Shown here piece after piece: positions 31,398-38,225 of a DNA stretch of 40,677 bases; position 1 is the first letter of the stretch; the number at the start of each line of letters is the position of its first letter. Source of the stretch: a virus; the IMG/VR virus record IMGVR_UViG_3300033146_003000, positions 1 to 40,677 of that record. One strand, given 5' to 3'. The position numbers and the translations under genes were made by a program. Under the pieces are notes generated by a model. That model was not told the origin of the DNA. It made no database searches and saw nothing but the letters and a program-made list of their open reading frames with translations.

Positions 31398-31511
31398 ATG
31401 CAATATAAAAGAATTGGCAATTATCATATTCAATGTAAGAGTTTGTTTTTTTTTTGGAAAAGGCATTGTAGCAATATGCTTGGTTATTCTTTTACTGAAT
31501 ATTATCTATGA
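31398..31511 (+). CDS. 37-residue ORF with a degenerate tag and a T10 tract
   Basis: ATG after AAAAGGAAAATT. The peptide is short, Cys-containing and ends FTEYYL, a decayed form of PEYFL, then TGA overlapping the next ATG. Ten consecutive T at 31446-31455 encode FFF in the middle. A slip of the T-tract would shift the frame, so this may be a shortened or phase-variable remnant of a larger tagged gene. Its reality as a protein is uncertain. Confidence 0.45.
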   Translation: MQYKRIGNYHIQCKSLFFFWKRHCSNMLGYSFTEYYL

Positions 31512-31732
31512 TGTATTGTAAAAAAGGAGATTTTATTTATGTTAATAGTGACGATAATCGCTATGCACATAAAACGTTAATATGTAATGAAGCAACTTCT
31601 AATTTCGCTAAATTTGTTCCAATTTATGATTATTCTGATATCCCAATTACGCTTTATCAATCTGAAGAAAGTTTCAATTCAATAAAAGCAATAAAAATCA
31701 CAAAAGAATTACACCCAGAATATTTCCTTTAA
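31508..31732 (+). CDS. Tagged small protein
   Basis: 74 residues, start overlapping the preceding stop (ATGATG). CKKGDFIYVNSDDN suggests a small SH3-like start. It ends KELHPEYFL with GAA and TAA; a promoter begins right after the stop, and nothing overlaps the tag. Confidence 0.68.
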   Translation: MMYCKKGDFIYVNSDDNRYAHKTLICNEATSNFAKFVPIYDYSDIPITLYQSEESFNSIKAIKITKELHPEYFL

Positions 31733-31734
31733 CC

Positions 31735-31761
31735 TTTTTTTAAGCTTACTTGTGGTATAAT
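31735..31761 (+). promoter_or_regulatory. Host-type sigma-70 promoter giving a possibly leaderless mRNA
   Basis: TTTTTTAAGCTTACTTGTGG and TATAAT (31756-31761). The next ATG starts only 5 nt after the −10 element, at the expected transcription start. Confidence 0.75.
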
Positions 31762-31766
31762 AGGGT

Positions 31767-31973
31767 ATGAAAAGATTGAATACAGGTGATTATATTAAAG
31801 TAAGAAAACGTTTTAGTAATGAAATTATAATCGTTGAAGTTTTATATGTGTTCTATCGAAATAACAACACTATAGAAAAAATATTGACTGAAGATAATTT
31901 TGATTCTGGTACTTTTCCAGAAGATGTTATTGAATATTATACTAAAGAAGAATATCCGGAGTATTTTCTATGA
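31767..31973 (+). CDS. Tagged small SH3-like protein, possibly leaderless
   Basis: 68 residues, MKRLNTGDYIKVRKRF start, ending KEEYPEYFL. There is no Shine-Dalgarno and no room for a leader between the promoter −10 box and the ATG, so it may be read from a leaderless mRNA. The tag codons CCG GAG TAT TTT CTA TGA overlap the next gene. Confidence 0.68.
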   Translation: MKRLNTGDYIKVRKRFSNEIIIVEVLYVFYRNNNTIEKILTEDNFDSGTFPEDVIEYYTKEEYPEYFL

Positions 31974-32173
31974 ATTTGAAAATAGGTAATTTTTATATTG
32001 ATCATTATGATATTCTACATAAAATGGTGAGTTATGAACCCAAAACAAGTCCATGGGTTTTTAAAAGCGATAAAAATAAATTATTTAATAAGTATGGTTT
32101 AAGTGCAGCATCTAAAAATTTTGATTTAATTAAAGAAGTGACTAAAGAAGAACACTCGGAGTATTTTCTATGA
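31970..32173 (+). CDS. Tagged small protein with a P-to-S tag variant
   Basis: 67 residues, MNLKIGNFYIDHYDIL start, ending KEEHSEYFL. The tag has Ser (TCG) instead of Pro (CCG), a single base change that leaves GGAG intact. The stop TGA overlaps the next ATG. SH3-like fold possible. Confidence 0.66.
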   Translation: MNLKIGNFYIDHYDILHKMVSYEPKTSPWVFKSDKNKLFNKYGLSAASKNFDLIKEVTKEEHSEYFL

Positions 32174-32391
32174 GAATTAAAGATGTATTAGATAAAAATA
32201 TTATAATAACAAATTCTAATAGCAAACTATTTGAAAATATGATTGGTGTTATTTGTGAAGTATCTAACGCTACTCAATATAATACTGCTATTTTAAAAAC
32301 TAAAACAAGAAGTTCATATTATCTTCATTTTGAAACAGAAGTTCCATGTTTTGTGGTAACAAAAGAAGAACATCCGGAGTATTTCTTATGA
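32170..32391 (+). CDS. Tagged small protein
   Basis: 73 residues (MRIKDVLDKNIIITNSN start), ending KEEHPEYFL. The middle part (MIGVICEVSNATQYNTAILKTKTRSSYYL) is beta-rich. Tag codons CCG GAG and TGA overlap the next ATG. Confidence 0.66.
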   Translation: MRIKDVLDKNIIITNSNSKLFENMIGVICEVSNATQYNTAILKTKTRSSYYLHFETEVPCFVVTKEEHPEYFL

Positions 32392-32594
32392 GAATAGTTA
32401 AAATAAAACCTTGGAATCAAATGCCAGATGATAATAATATCATGAAACATTTATGTAAAACTACTCAAAAACTTTTTAGATATTATTCTCCTGGTTTGCC
32501 AGATAAATGGATAACAAAAGATGGGCATTTCATTAATGATACTCATATCGAGAAAGAATACACAAAAGAAGAATATCCAGAATTATTTCTTTAA
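32388..32594 (+). CDS. Tagged small protein with PELFL ending
   Basis: 68 residues from the ATG at 32388, chosen because it overlaps the preceding TGA and has GGAG in the upstream tag; an in-frame ATG at 32346 lies inside the upstream gene without a site. It ends KEEYPELFL with GAA and TAA, followed by a promoter. Basic and Trp-containing (KPWNQMP, LPDKWITKDG); no family. Confidence 0.66.
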   Translation: MRIVKIKPWNQMPDDNNIMKHLCKTTQKLFRYYSPGLPDKWITKDGHFINDTHIEKEYTKEEYPELFL

Positions 32595-32600
32595 CCTTAT

Positions 32601-32623
32601 TTTAAACTAGTTTACGGTATAAT
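32601..32623 (+). promoter_or_regulatory. Host-type sigma-70 (early) promoter
   Basis: TTTAAACTAGTTTACGG and TATAAT (32618-32623), 20 nt before the ATG at 32644. It follows the stop of a tagged gene after only a few bases. Confidence 0.72.
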
Positions 32624-32643
32624 AAAATTATAAAAGGAAAAAA

Positions 32644-32889
32644 ATGACTATAACAAATACTGGGCATTATCATCAAGGATTAGCGAGTATTTATCATGTA
32701 AAATTAAGAAAGATCTATAATAAATATAAAAGGGTAAAAAGGGGTAAATTGGCTGATATTCTTGTTGTTTATCCTTGTCAACATTCAGAATCAAAAATTG
32801 AAAAATATAAATTAAACAACAAATATATAGTTAAATATGATGATTTGTATGATTTTTTAGTTAATAAGTACCCGGAGTATTTTTTATGA
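32644..32889 (+). CDS. Tagged small basic protein
   Basis: 81 residues, ATG after AAAAGGAAAAAA. Lys-rich (VKLRKIYNKYKRVKRGKLADI) with a beta-type middle, ending NKYPEYFL. The GHYHQGLASIYHV start and basic surface could suit RNA binding, but no family is recognised. Tag GAG and TGA overlap the next gene. Confidence 0.66.
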   Translation: MTITNTGHYHQGLASIYHVKLRKIYNKYKRVKRGKLADILVVYPCQHSESKIEKYKLNNKYIVKYDDLYDFLVNKYPEYFL

Positions 32890-33131
32890 TTCTTTATAAA
32901 ATTATTGATAAGTTTGGTTTATTTGATACTGTATTAATAGGCGAAATATATTATGATAAAATAGATAAATGCGATAATATTATAATACGGGATGGAGACG
33001 TTGAACCTTTTATGGACAAATTTAATGATGGAGAAATATTTAGATATAACCCAGAATGGAAACTAGTTGATATCGGCAATATTTCAACATTAAGAAAAGC
33101 AAAAGAAAAATATCCGGAGTATTTTTTATGA
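32886..33131 (+). CDS. Tagged small acidic protein
   Basis: 81 residues, acidic and beta-rich (GLFDTVLIGEIYYDKIDKCDNIII), ending KEKYPEYFL. It lies between a basic tagged protein and the tagged nucleotidyltransferase, overlapping both by 4 nt. Confidence 0.66.
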   Translation: MILYKIIDKFGLFDTVLIGEIYYDKIDKCDNIIIRDGDVEPFMDKFNDGEIFRYNPEWKLVDIGNISTLRKAKEKYPEYFL

Positions 33132-34027
33132 GATTTACCAAATATATCACGAAACCAAATTTTGATTTAAGTTTATTTAAAATATTATATGAAAATAATA
33201 TAAGATATTATATCGCTGGTGGAAGTGCTTTAACCCTTGCGCAACGATCTGCGGACATAGATAGTATGTTTTCAGATATTGATGTATATTTTTATACAAA
33301 AGAAGATTACCAAAAAGCTAGAGAAATTACTAATTCATACATTGATAAAAAAGAAGAAAAAAAATTGTCTGGTGATTTGCTTTTTGAAATTGTGAATTGT
33401 TATTTAGCATATTCAAACGAAAGACTAGATTGTTTTTATATCGATGGACAAGAAGTACAATACATCAAGATGAATTTTGGCTCTTCTGAAAAAATAACTG
33501 ATGAATTTGATTTATATAATTCACGATATTGGAGTTTTTATCCTTTTGAAGAGGTATATACAAAACAAAAAAAAGATACATTATATAATATAAAAACAAA
33601 AAAATATAATAACTTTTTTACTTTACAAAGAGTAAAGAAATATCAAGTAAATAAACATATTGACCCCTCAAATATTTTTAAGAATATAGTCGAAACAGTA
33701 CAAAATAAAAATATAGACTTGAATAAAGATAATACAAACTATAGAAATACAGATTCAGCAAGCAATATGAATTTACAATATTTTATGATGTTTATTGAAA
33801 ATCCGCATTATATAGAAGAAATAAATAACTCAAATATTGATTTTGAATGGTTGATGAAAGATATTCATGTCTTATATTTACAGGATGGAATGCAACATCT
33901 TTATTCTCCTTTGTTATTTTATTTAGCATTACAAAATCATAACAGTATACCTGATACGATAACAAAAGATGATATAGAAATCAATAAACAAAAAATGTTA
34001 GCACAATACCCAGAATATTTATTATAA
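33128..34027 (+). CDS. Nucleotidyltransferase-fold protein with PEYLL tag
   Basis: 299 residues. YYIAGGSALTL (28-37) and SDIDVYF (49-55) form the nucleotidyltransferase-fold signature GGS ... DxD with Asp50 and Asp52; DEFDLYN further on fits the third acidic residue in a FDL motif seen in viral members. The C-terminal half is helical and unrecognised. It would transfer a nucleotide to an RNA or protein; the substrate is unknown. The end AQYPEYLL uses GAA and TAA, and the next gene starts 10 nt later with its own AAAGGAAT site, so the tag is present here without any coupling role. Confidence 0.72.
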   Translation: MRFTKYITKPNFDLSLFKILYENNIRYYIAGGSALTLAQRSADIDSMFSDIDVYFYTKEDYQKAREITNSYIDKKEEKKLSGDLLFEIVNCYLAYSNERLDCFYIDGQEVQYIKMNFGSSEKITDEFDLYNSRYWSFYPFEEVYTKQKKDTLYNIKTKKYNNFFTLQRVKKYQVNKHIDPSNIFKNIVETVQNKNIDLNKDNTNYRNTDSASNMNLQYFMMFIENPHYIEEINNSNIDFEWLMKDIHVLYLQDGMQHLYSPLLFYLALQNHNSIPDTITKDDIEINKQKMLAQYPEYLL

Positions 34028-34037
34028 AGGAATAAAA

Positions 34038-34469
34038 ATGGAACCACAAAAATTAGAAAAATATAGATACATTTCAGAAAAACATGATGTTATGAATTTT
34101 GATTTTATTATATTTCAAGTATCAGATAAATATCTAGATATAGTAGTAAATAATAAAGAATATAACAGAATTAAAAAAGATAATTTTGAAAAATTAATAG
34201 CTAGAGTTATTGATATGAAGAATAGTCAGTATTTAGTTCTGAATGTAGAAGATGATATTGAATTATATAATATTAACAAAATGGAGCTTATAAAAGTTAA
34301 AAAATTAAAAAAATATAAAATTATACACACTGAAAAGGGTGCTTTATTTGAGTTTTTAAAAGAAGCTTATAATAAAAAAATAGCGGAACTTATCGAAAAT
34401 AATCAAAATCCTGATGGTTTTATTAACGGTTTAATTATGATTAATCAACAAATGGAATATAATGTATAA
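34038..34469 (+). CDS. Hypothetical protein
   Basis: 143 residues, ATG after AAAGGAATAAAA. Beta strands alternate with Lys-rich segments in the first 100 residues (FDFIIFQVSDKYLDIVVNN), followed by a C-terminal helix. No tag: it ends MEYNV. The stop overlaps the start of the next gene by 8 nt. Confidence 0.65.
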   Translation: MEPQKLEKYRYISEKHDVMNFDFIIFQVSDKYLDIVVNNKEYNRIKKDNFEKLIARVIDMKNSQYLVLNVEDDIELYNINKMELIKVKKLKKYKIIHTEKGALFEFLKEAYNKKIAELIENNQNPDGFINGLIMINQQMEYNV

Positions 34470-34692
34470 AGAACAACAAATTATTATAACAGGACTATTA
34501 ATTTTATTTCTTGCCGCTGTAGGTTTTATATACTTATTATCAATTTATATGATGTTTAATTTTAGTTGGCTTTATGTTTGGGGTGTATATATTAGTGTAT
34601 TTATAGTGGCTGGTATTAATGGGTTTAACGATGATGATACGCCAGATGATATGCCAGATGATAAAGGGTTGCCTGATAATGCTTTAAAATAA
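34462..34692 (+). CDS. Small two-TM membrane protein with acidic tail
   Basis: 76 residues. Two hydrophobic segments (IIITGLLILFLAAVGFIYLL and WLYVWGVYISVFIVAGI), then an acidic repeat-like tail (DDDTPDDMPDDKG). Unknown role; its general form resembles the small membrane protein at 28621. Confidence 0.68.
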   Translation: MYKEQQIIITGLLILFLAAVGFIYLLSIYMMFNFSWLYVWGVYISVFIVAGINGFNDDDTPDDMPDDKGLPDNALK

Positions 34693-34698
34693 TTTTTC

Positions 34699-34706
34699 TA
34701 TAAATA
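34699..34706 (+). promoter_or_regulatory. Plus-strand T4-type late promoter
   Basis: TATAAATA followed by CCCATAAAGGATAATT and the ATG at 34723. It puts one tagged gene under late control. Confidence 0.65.
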
Positions 34707-34722
34707 CCCATAAAGGATAATT

Positions 34723-34965
34723 ATGGAATACATTTTAGTAGGATCAGCAGATTTTATAACAAAAGAAACAGCCATTAAAATGGGTTATACCCCAGACGAT
34801 TGTCCTAGTTGTCCAGCATTAATTTATTCGAAAGACGGTTCTTATGATACTGGTTTATTATATATTGAGATTGATAACGTAAAAAAAGTGATACTTCAGC
34901 AATATATACTTCACACATATAACATTGAAGAGTCAAAAAATACACATCCCGAATTATTTCTTTAA
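34723..34965 (+). CDS. Tagged small protein under a late promoter
   Basis: 80 residues with DDCPSCPALIY (Cys pair, CxxC-type) in the middle, ending KNTHPELFL with GAA and TAA. AAAGGATAATT precedes the ATG. Nothing overlaps the tag; the uvsW promoter follows. Confidence 0.68.
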   Translation: MEYILVGSADFITKETAIKMGYTPDDCPSCPALIYSKDGSYDTGLLYIEIDNVKKVILQQYILHTYNIEESKNTHPELFL

Positions 34966-34969
34966 GAAA

Positions 34970-34993
34970 AGTTTAATGCTAATATAGTATAAT
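34970..34993 (+). promoter_or_regulatory. Promoter of uvsW, possibly giving a leaderless mRNA
   Basis: AGTTTAATGCTAATATAG and TATAAT (34988-34993). The uvsW ATG begins 5 nt after the −10 box. Confidence 0.65.
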
Positions 34994-34998
34994 ATAAA

Positions 34999-36465
34999 AT
35001 GCATATTAGAAAACACAATCAAAAATTAGAAATATTTATTGAAGATAAAGAGCAAGCCAAAAGTTTGATGGATTTATTGTCATGTTATGAACCAGGTTAT
35101 CAACATGACACTCTTTATCAAATGGGCAAATGGGACGGTAGAAAAAAATTTTATAAAATTAAAGTTATGGAAAACGGATGGTTTTTTATAACGGATCTAG
35201 GTTTCAGAAATAGGGTTCTTCGATTTTTTAAAAAAGAAATACCACAACAAAAAAAGAATTCCGATTCAATTGATTTTTTAAAAAAAGAAATACCAAAACT
35301 TCCATTTAAACCTTATAAACATCAGCTTAAACTTTTCTTAGGTTTGATAAGTAATTTAAATCATCTTGGTATATCATCTGTAGGTTCTGGTAAATCATTG
35401 GCATTTTATCTTGCTACTAAATATTTTTATGAAAAAAATCAAAAAATTCTTATACTTGTGCCTAGCATTATGCTTGTAGAACAATTATACCAAGATTATA
35501 AATCATATTTTTGTGATTTTCTTGATAAAATTCAGCAAATAGGAGGCGAGTTTAAAGATAAAAATATAAAGCAACCTATTGTCATTTCTACATGGCAAAG
35601 CGCGGTTAAATCTGATCTTAGTAAGTTTGATATAGTGATGAATGACGAAACTCACCAGGCTAAAGCTCATGTGCTAAATTCAATATTAAAATCAAACAAT
35701 TTCAAAAGAAAGCTTGGTGTAACAGGGACAATGCCAATAATAGAAAAGGATTATATGACTTTAGAATCAAATTTTGGGGAACCTGTTAGGTATATAAACG
35801 CCAAACAAATGATTCAACAAGGTTTAGCAACTGATGTAACAGTTGTTACAACTTTTTTAAATTATAATAATGGTAAAGGCATACCAAAAAAATCTATAAA
35901 AACTTACCATGAAGAAATTAAATTTATGAAAGAACACACTCCAAGACAAAAATTTGTAAATAATTTATTAAAAAAACTAAAAGGAGTAACTGTAGCTCTT
36001 TATAATCATACTGAGCATGGAGTAAAAACATGGGAAAATTTAACAGGCATAAAATATAAAAAAGTTTCTTTTGATAAACAAAAAGAACTAGGTGTGTTTT
36101 TTATATCTGGAAAAACAAGCCCAAAAATAAGAGAACAAATACGTCAATATTTAAATACTGTAGAAAACGCTGTTGTTATAGCTCAGTATAATATTATGTC
36201 AACTGGAATTAATATTCCAAAATTGAAGAATCTTGTTTATATCAGTTCAAACAAATCTTATATACAAGTTATACAATCTATCGGCAGAGTTTTAAGGCTT
36301 CATAAATCAAAACAAAAGGCATATCTTTATGACATAGTAGATGTAATGAATGGGAAAAGGAAAGATGATAATTATTTGTTAAAACATTTCTGGGAAAGAG
36401 AAAGTTTTTATACCAGTGAACAATTTAATATGATTGAAAAAGAAGTCTATTTAAAAAATATTTAA
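34999..36465 (+). CDS. uvsW: Recombination/branch-migration helicase UvsW (SF2)
   Basis: 488 residues (T4 UvsW 503). It is an ATP-dependent DNA/RNA helicase that unwinds branched DNA and R-loops and switches replication from origin to recombination mode. The N-terminal double-stranded-DNA binding domain with YEPGYQHDTLYQMGKWDGR matches T4. Walker A is VGSGKS (about 129-134), motif II is DETH (about 215-218), motif III is VTGTMP, and motif VI is QSIGRVLR. There is no ribosome site; ATG at the expected transcription start suggests a leaderless mRNA. In T4 uvsW is a late gene, but here the promoter is host-type. Confidence 0.92.
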   Translation: MHIRKHNQKLEIFIEDKEQAKSLMDLLSCYEPGYQHDTLYQMGKWDGRKKFYKIKVMENGWFFITDLGFRNRVLRFFKKEIPQQKKNSDSIDFLKKEIPKLPFKPYKHQLKLFLGLISNLNHLGISSVGSGKSLAFYLATKYFYEKNQKILILVPSIMLVEQLYQDYKSYFCDFLDKIQQIGGEFKDKNIKQPIVISTWQSAVKSDLSKFDIVMNDETHQAKAHVLNSILKSNNFKRKLGVTGTMPIIEKDYMTLESNFGEPVRYINAKQMIQQGLATDVTVVTTFLNYNNGKGIPKKSIKTYHEEIKFMKEHTPRQKFVNNLLKKLKGVTVALYNHTEHGVKTWENLTGIKYKKVSFDKQKELGVFFISGKTSPKIREQIRQYLNTVENAVVIAQYNIMSTGINIPKLKNLVYISSNKSYIQVIQSIGRVLRLHKSKQKAYLYDIVDVMNGKRKDDNYLLKHFWERESFYTSEQFNMIEKEVYLKNI

Positions 36466-36482
36466 GTTTAATAGTATATAAT
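36461..36482 (+). promoter_or_regulatory. Host-type sigma-70 promoter of the clamp gene
   Basis: TTTAAGTTTAATAG and TATAAT (36477-36482), overlapping the uvsW stop. AAAGGAAAAG precedes the ATG at 36507. Confidence 0.7.
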
Positions 36483-36506
36483 ATATAAAATGAAAAAAGG
36501 AAAAGA

Positions 36507-37193
36507 ATGATTAATAATAAAACGAGAACAATTCTAAAAAGTTTATTAGGTTTGAATAATTCAATGGTGATAAGTTATCCAACAATGACGTTAACAGATA
36601 GTTTTAAATCTATATTTTGTAGAGTTAATTTGAAAGATATAGATGAGGAATTTGAAACTATTGGTATTTATGATGCGGCTAATTTTTTATCAGCATTAGA
36701 ACTTCTTGATGACCCAAAGATTGAAATTAAAGATAATATCATTAAAGCTACAGATACAGAATCAACTATGGAATTTGTAACAACAGATGTGGATTCTTTA
36801 TCTGAAACTGTATTTAAGGAATCGATAGTAGATAGAACTATGGATTTTCCTTCGCTTATAGAATTTAAATTCACTACAGATATGCTTAATAAAATAAAAA
36901 AGGCTGCTGGTGTATTTAAAACTGCTGATACTATGTTTTTAAATAATTCAGATAAAGTATCAATTTCTCTTGGTCAATTTGAAAGTTTTGAAACTTCACA
37001 AAACACATTCAGTATTAATGTTGATACTGAGCCTAGTAAAAAAGAGTTTAAGTTAGCAGTTCCTCTTGAAAATATTTTAAAATTACCTAATGTAAATTAT
37101 GATTTTGAGGTAAGATATAATGAGGAAAAAGATGCTTATAGAATTGTTTTGAAAAATGAAATTTATACATTTATTCTTTCATTAATGAAATAA
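36507..37193 (+). CDS. 45: Sliding clamp gp45
   Basis: 228 residues, exactly the length of T4 gp45. It is the trimeric processivity ring that holds the polymerase and, in T4, activates late transcription. TRTILKSLLGLNNSMVI aligns with TTALLKNFATINSGIML at the T4 start. IGIYDAANFLSALELLDDPKIEI aligns with VAIYDLNGFLGILSLVNDDAEI, and the C-terminal strand pattern is kept. It lies between uvsW and gene 32 and ends just before the long leader of gene 32. Its presence with TATAAATA promoters fits T4-like late control. Confidence 0.85.
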   Translation: MINNKTRTILKSLLGLNNSMVISYPTMTLTDSFKSIFCRVNLKDIDEEFETIGIYDAANFLSALELLDDPKIEIKDNIIKATDTESTMEFVTTDVDSLSETVFKESIVDRTMDFPSLIEFKFTTDMLNKIKKAAGVFKTADTMFLNNSDKVSISLGQFESFETSQNTFSINVDTEPSKKEFKLAVPLENILKLPNVNYDFEVRYNEEKDAYRIVLKNEIYTFILSLMK

Positions 37194-37205
37194 GGAGGTT
37201 TAATG

Positions 37206-37270
37206 GTTTAAAAGTTTAAAAAATGTTTAATGGTTAGAGGTTTAATAAGAAAAATGTTTAAAAGTTTAAA
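37206..37270 (+). promoter_or_regulatory. Repetitive A/U/G leader of gene 32, possible autoregulatory operator
   Basis: The 15-nt string GTTTAAAAGTTTAAA occurs at 37206-37220 and again at 37256-37270, 50 bp apart, within an 85-nt leader that consists almost only of A, T and G. In T4, gp32 represses its own translation by cooperative binding to an unstructured A/U-rich leader. The same function is proposed here. The second copy overlaps the AAAGG ribosome site. Confidence 0.5.
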
Positions 37271-37278
37271 GGAAATAA

Positions 37279-38223
37279 ATGAATTTTGATTGGAATAATT
37301 TAAAAGAAAAATTACAAGATACAGCGTTGACAAACGGAACAAAAAAAGTATATGAAACAGATGACAGATTTTATAAATTGTCAAGAGATGAAAACGATAA
37401 TGGTGGGGCATTAATTAGATTTGTACCTTCTAAAGATGAATTGATGTTTGTGAAAATGACAAAAATTAATGCAAGACAAACTGATGGATCAAAAAGATTT
37501 GTATCAGAATGGAGTCCGTTGACTATTGGCAAACCAGACCCATTTAATGAAAAGTTTTTGAAACTCTGGGGTGAAAACAAAGAAAAAGAAGCAAAAAAAT
37601 ATAGCAGATCTTTCAGATACATTTCAAATATTGTTGTAGTTAAAGACCCAGCAAATCCAGAAAACAACGGTAAAACTTTCCTATTGGATATGTCACCTAC
37701 ATTATTCAATAAAGTATTAGAAGCTGCTGAGCCACCTGAATCAGAATTAGCACTTGGCGCAGAACCTAAAGAAGTTTATAACCCAGTAAGAGGCAATAAT
37801 TTCCTATTGAAAGTATCACGAGCAGCTACTGGATTTTTAAGCTATGAGACATCAAAATTTGATGAAAATATAACTTCTCTTTATAAAGATGAGGCTGAAG
37901 CTGAAAAAGAAATTATGAAAAATACTTACGCCTTGAATGATTTTCTTGACGAGAAGAATTTTTTATCTTATGACGAGCTTAAAGAAAAATTAGCTTGGTT
38001 TGACGGTGAAACAGCATCAAATGATAAAAAAGATGAGCCAAAAGAAACAGAAACAGTACAAGAAACAGTACAAGAAACAGTACAAGAAACAGTACAAGAA
38101 ACAGTACAAGAAACAGTACAAGAAACAGTACAAGAAACAGTACAAGAAACAAAGCCTGTGACTTCAGCTAATGATACAACAGATGATGAACTTGATGCGT
38201 TGTTTGACGAATTGGAAGATTAA
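37279..38223 (+). CDS. 32: Single-stranded DNA-binding protein gp32 with VQET repeat linker
   Basis: 314 residues (T4 301). It coats ssDNA in replication and recombination. Matches include the basic N-terminus, SRSFRYISNIVVVKDPANPENNGKTFLLDM (T4 [28 protein letters not shown]) and GNNFLLKVSRAATGFLSYETSKF (T4 [22 protein letters not shown]). The four zinc ligands of T4 gp32 (Cys and His near 64-90) are absent: this region has no Cys. The acidic C-terminal tail (DDELDALFDELED) is kept and is joined by a linker of eight VQET repeats. The ATG follows AAAGGAAATAA. Confidence 0.9.
   Translation: MNFDWNNLKEKLQDTALTNGTKKVYETDDRFYKLSRDENDNGGALIRFVPSKDELMFVKMTKINARQTDGSKRFVSEWSPLTIGKPDPFNEKFLKLWGENKEKEAKKYSRSFRYISNIVVVKDPANPENNGKTFLLDMSPTLFNKVLEAAEPPESELALGAEPKEVYNPVRGNNFLLKVSRAATGFLSYETSKFDENITSLYKDEAEAEKEIMKNTYALNDFLDEKNFLSYDELKEKLAWFDGETASNDKKDEPKETETVQETVQETVQETVQETVQETVQETVQETVQETKPVTSANDTTDDELDALFDELED
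38056..38151 (+). repeat. 8 x 12-bp tandem repeat in the gp32 linker
   Basis: The 12-nt unit GTACAAGAAACA is repeated eight times without visible variation, encoding (VQET)8. Each copy gained or lost changes the linker by four residues without frameshift. Confidence 0.97.
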
Positions 38224-38225
38224 AA

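Noticed and set aside
29999-34965. The small overlapping genes as non-coding or spurious ORFs
   Set aside because: Consistent ATGA overlaps, embedded ribosome sites, shared C-termini and regular promoters make a real gene array far more likely.
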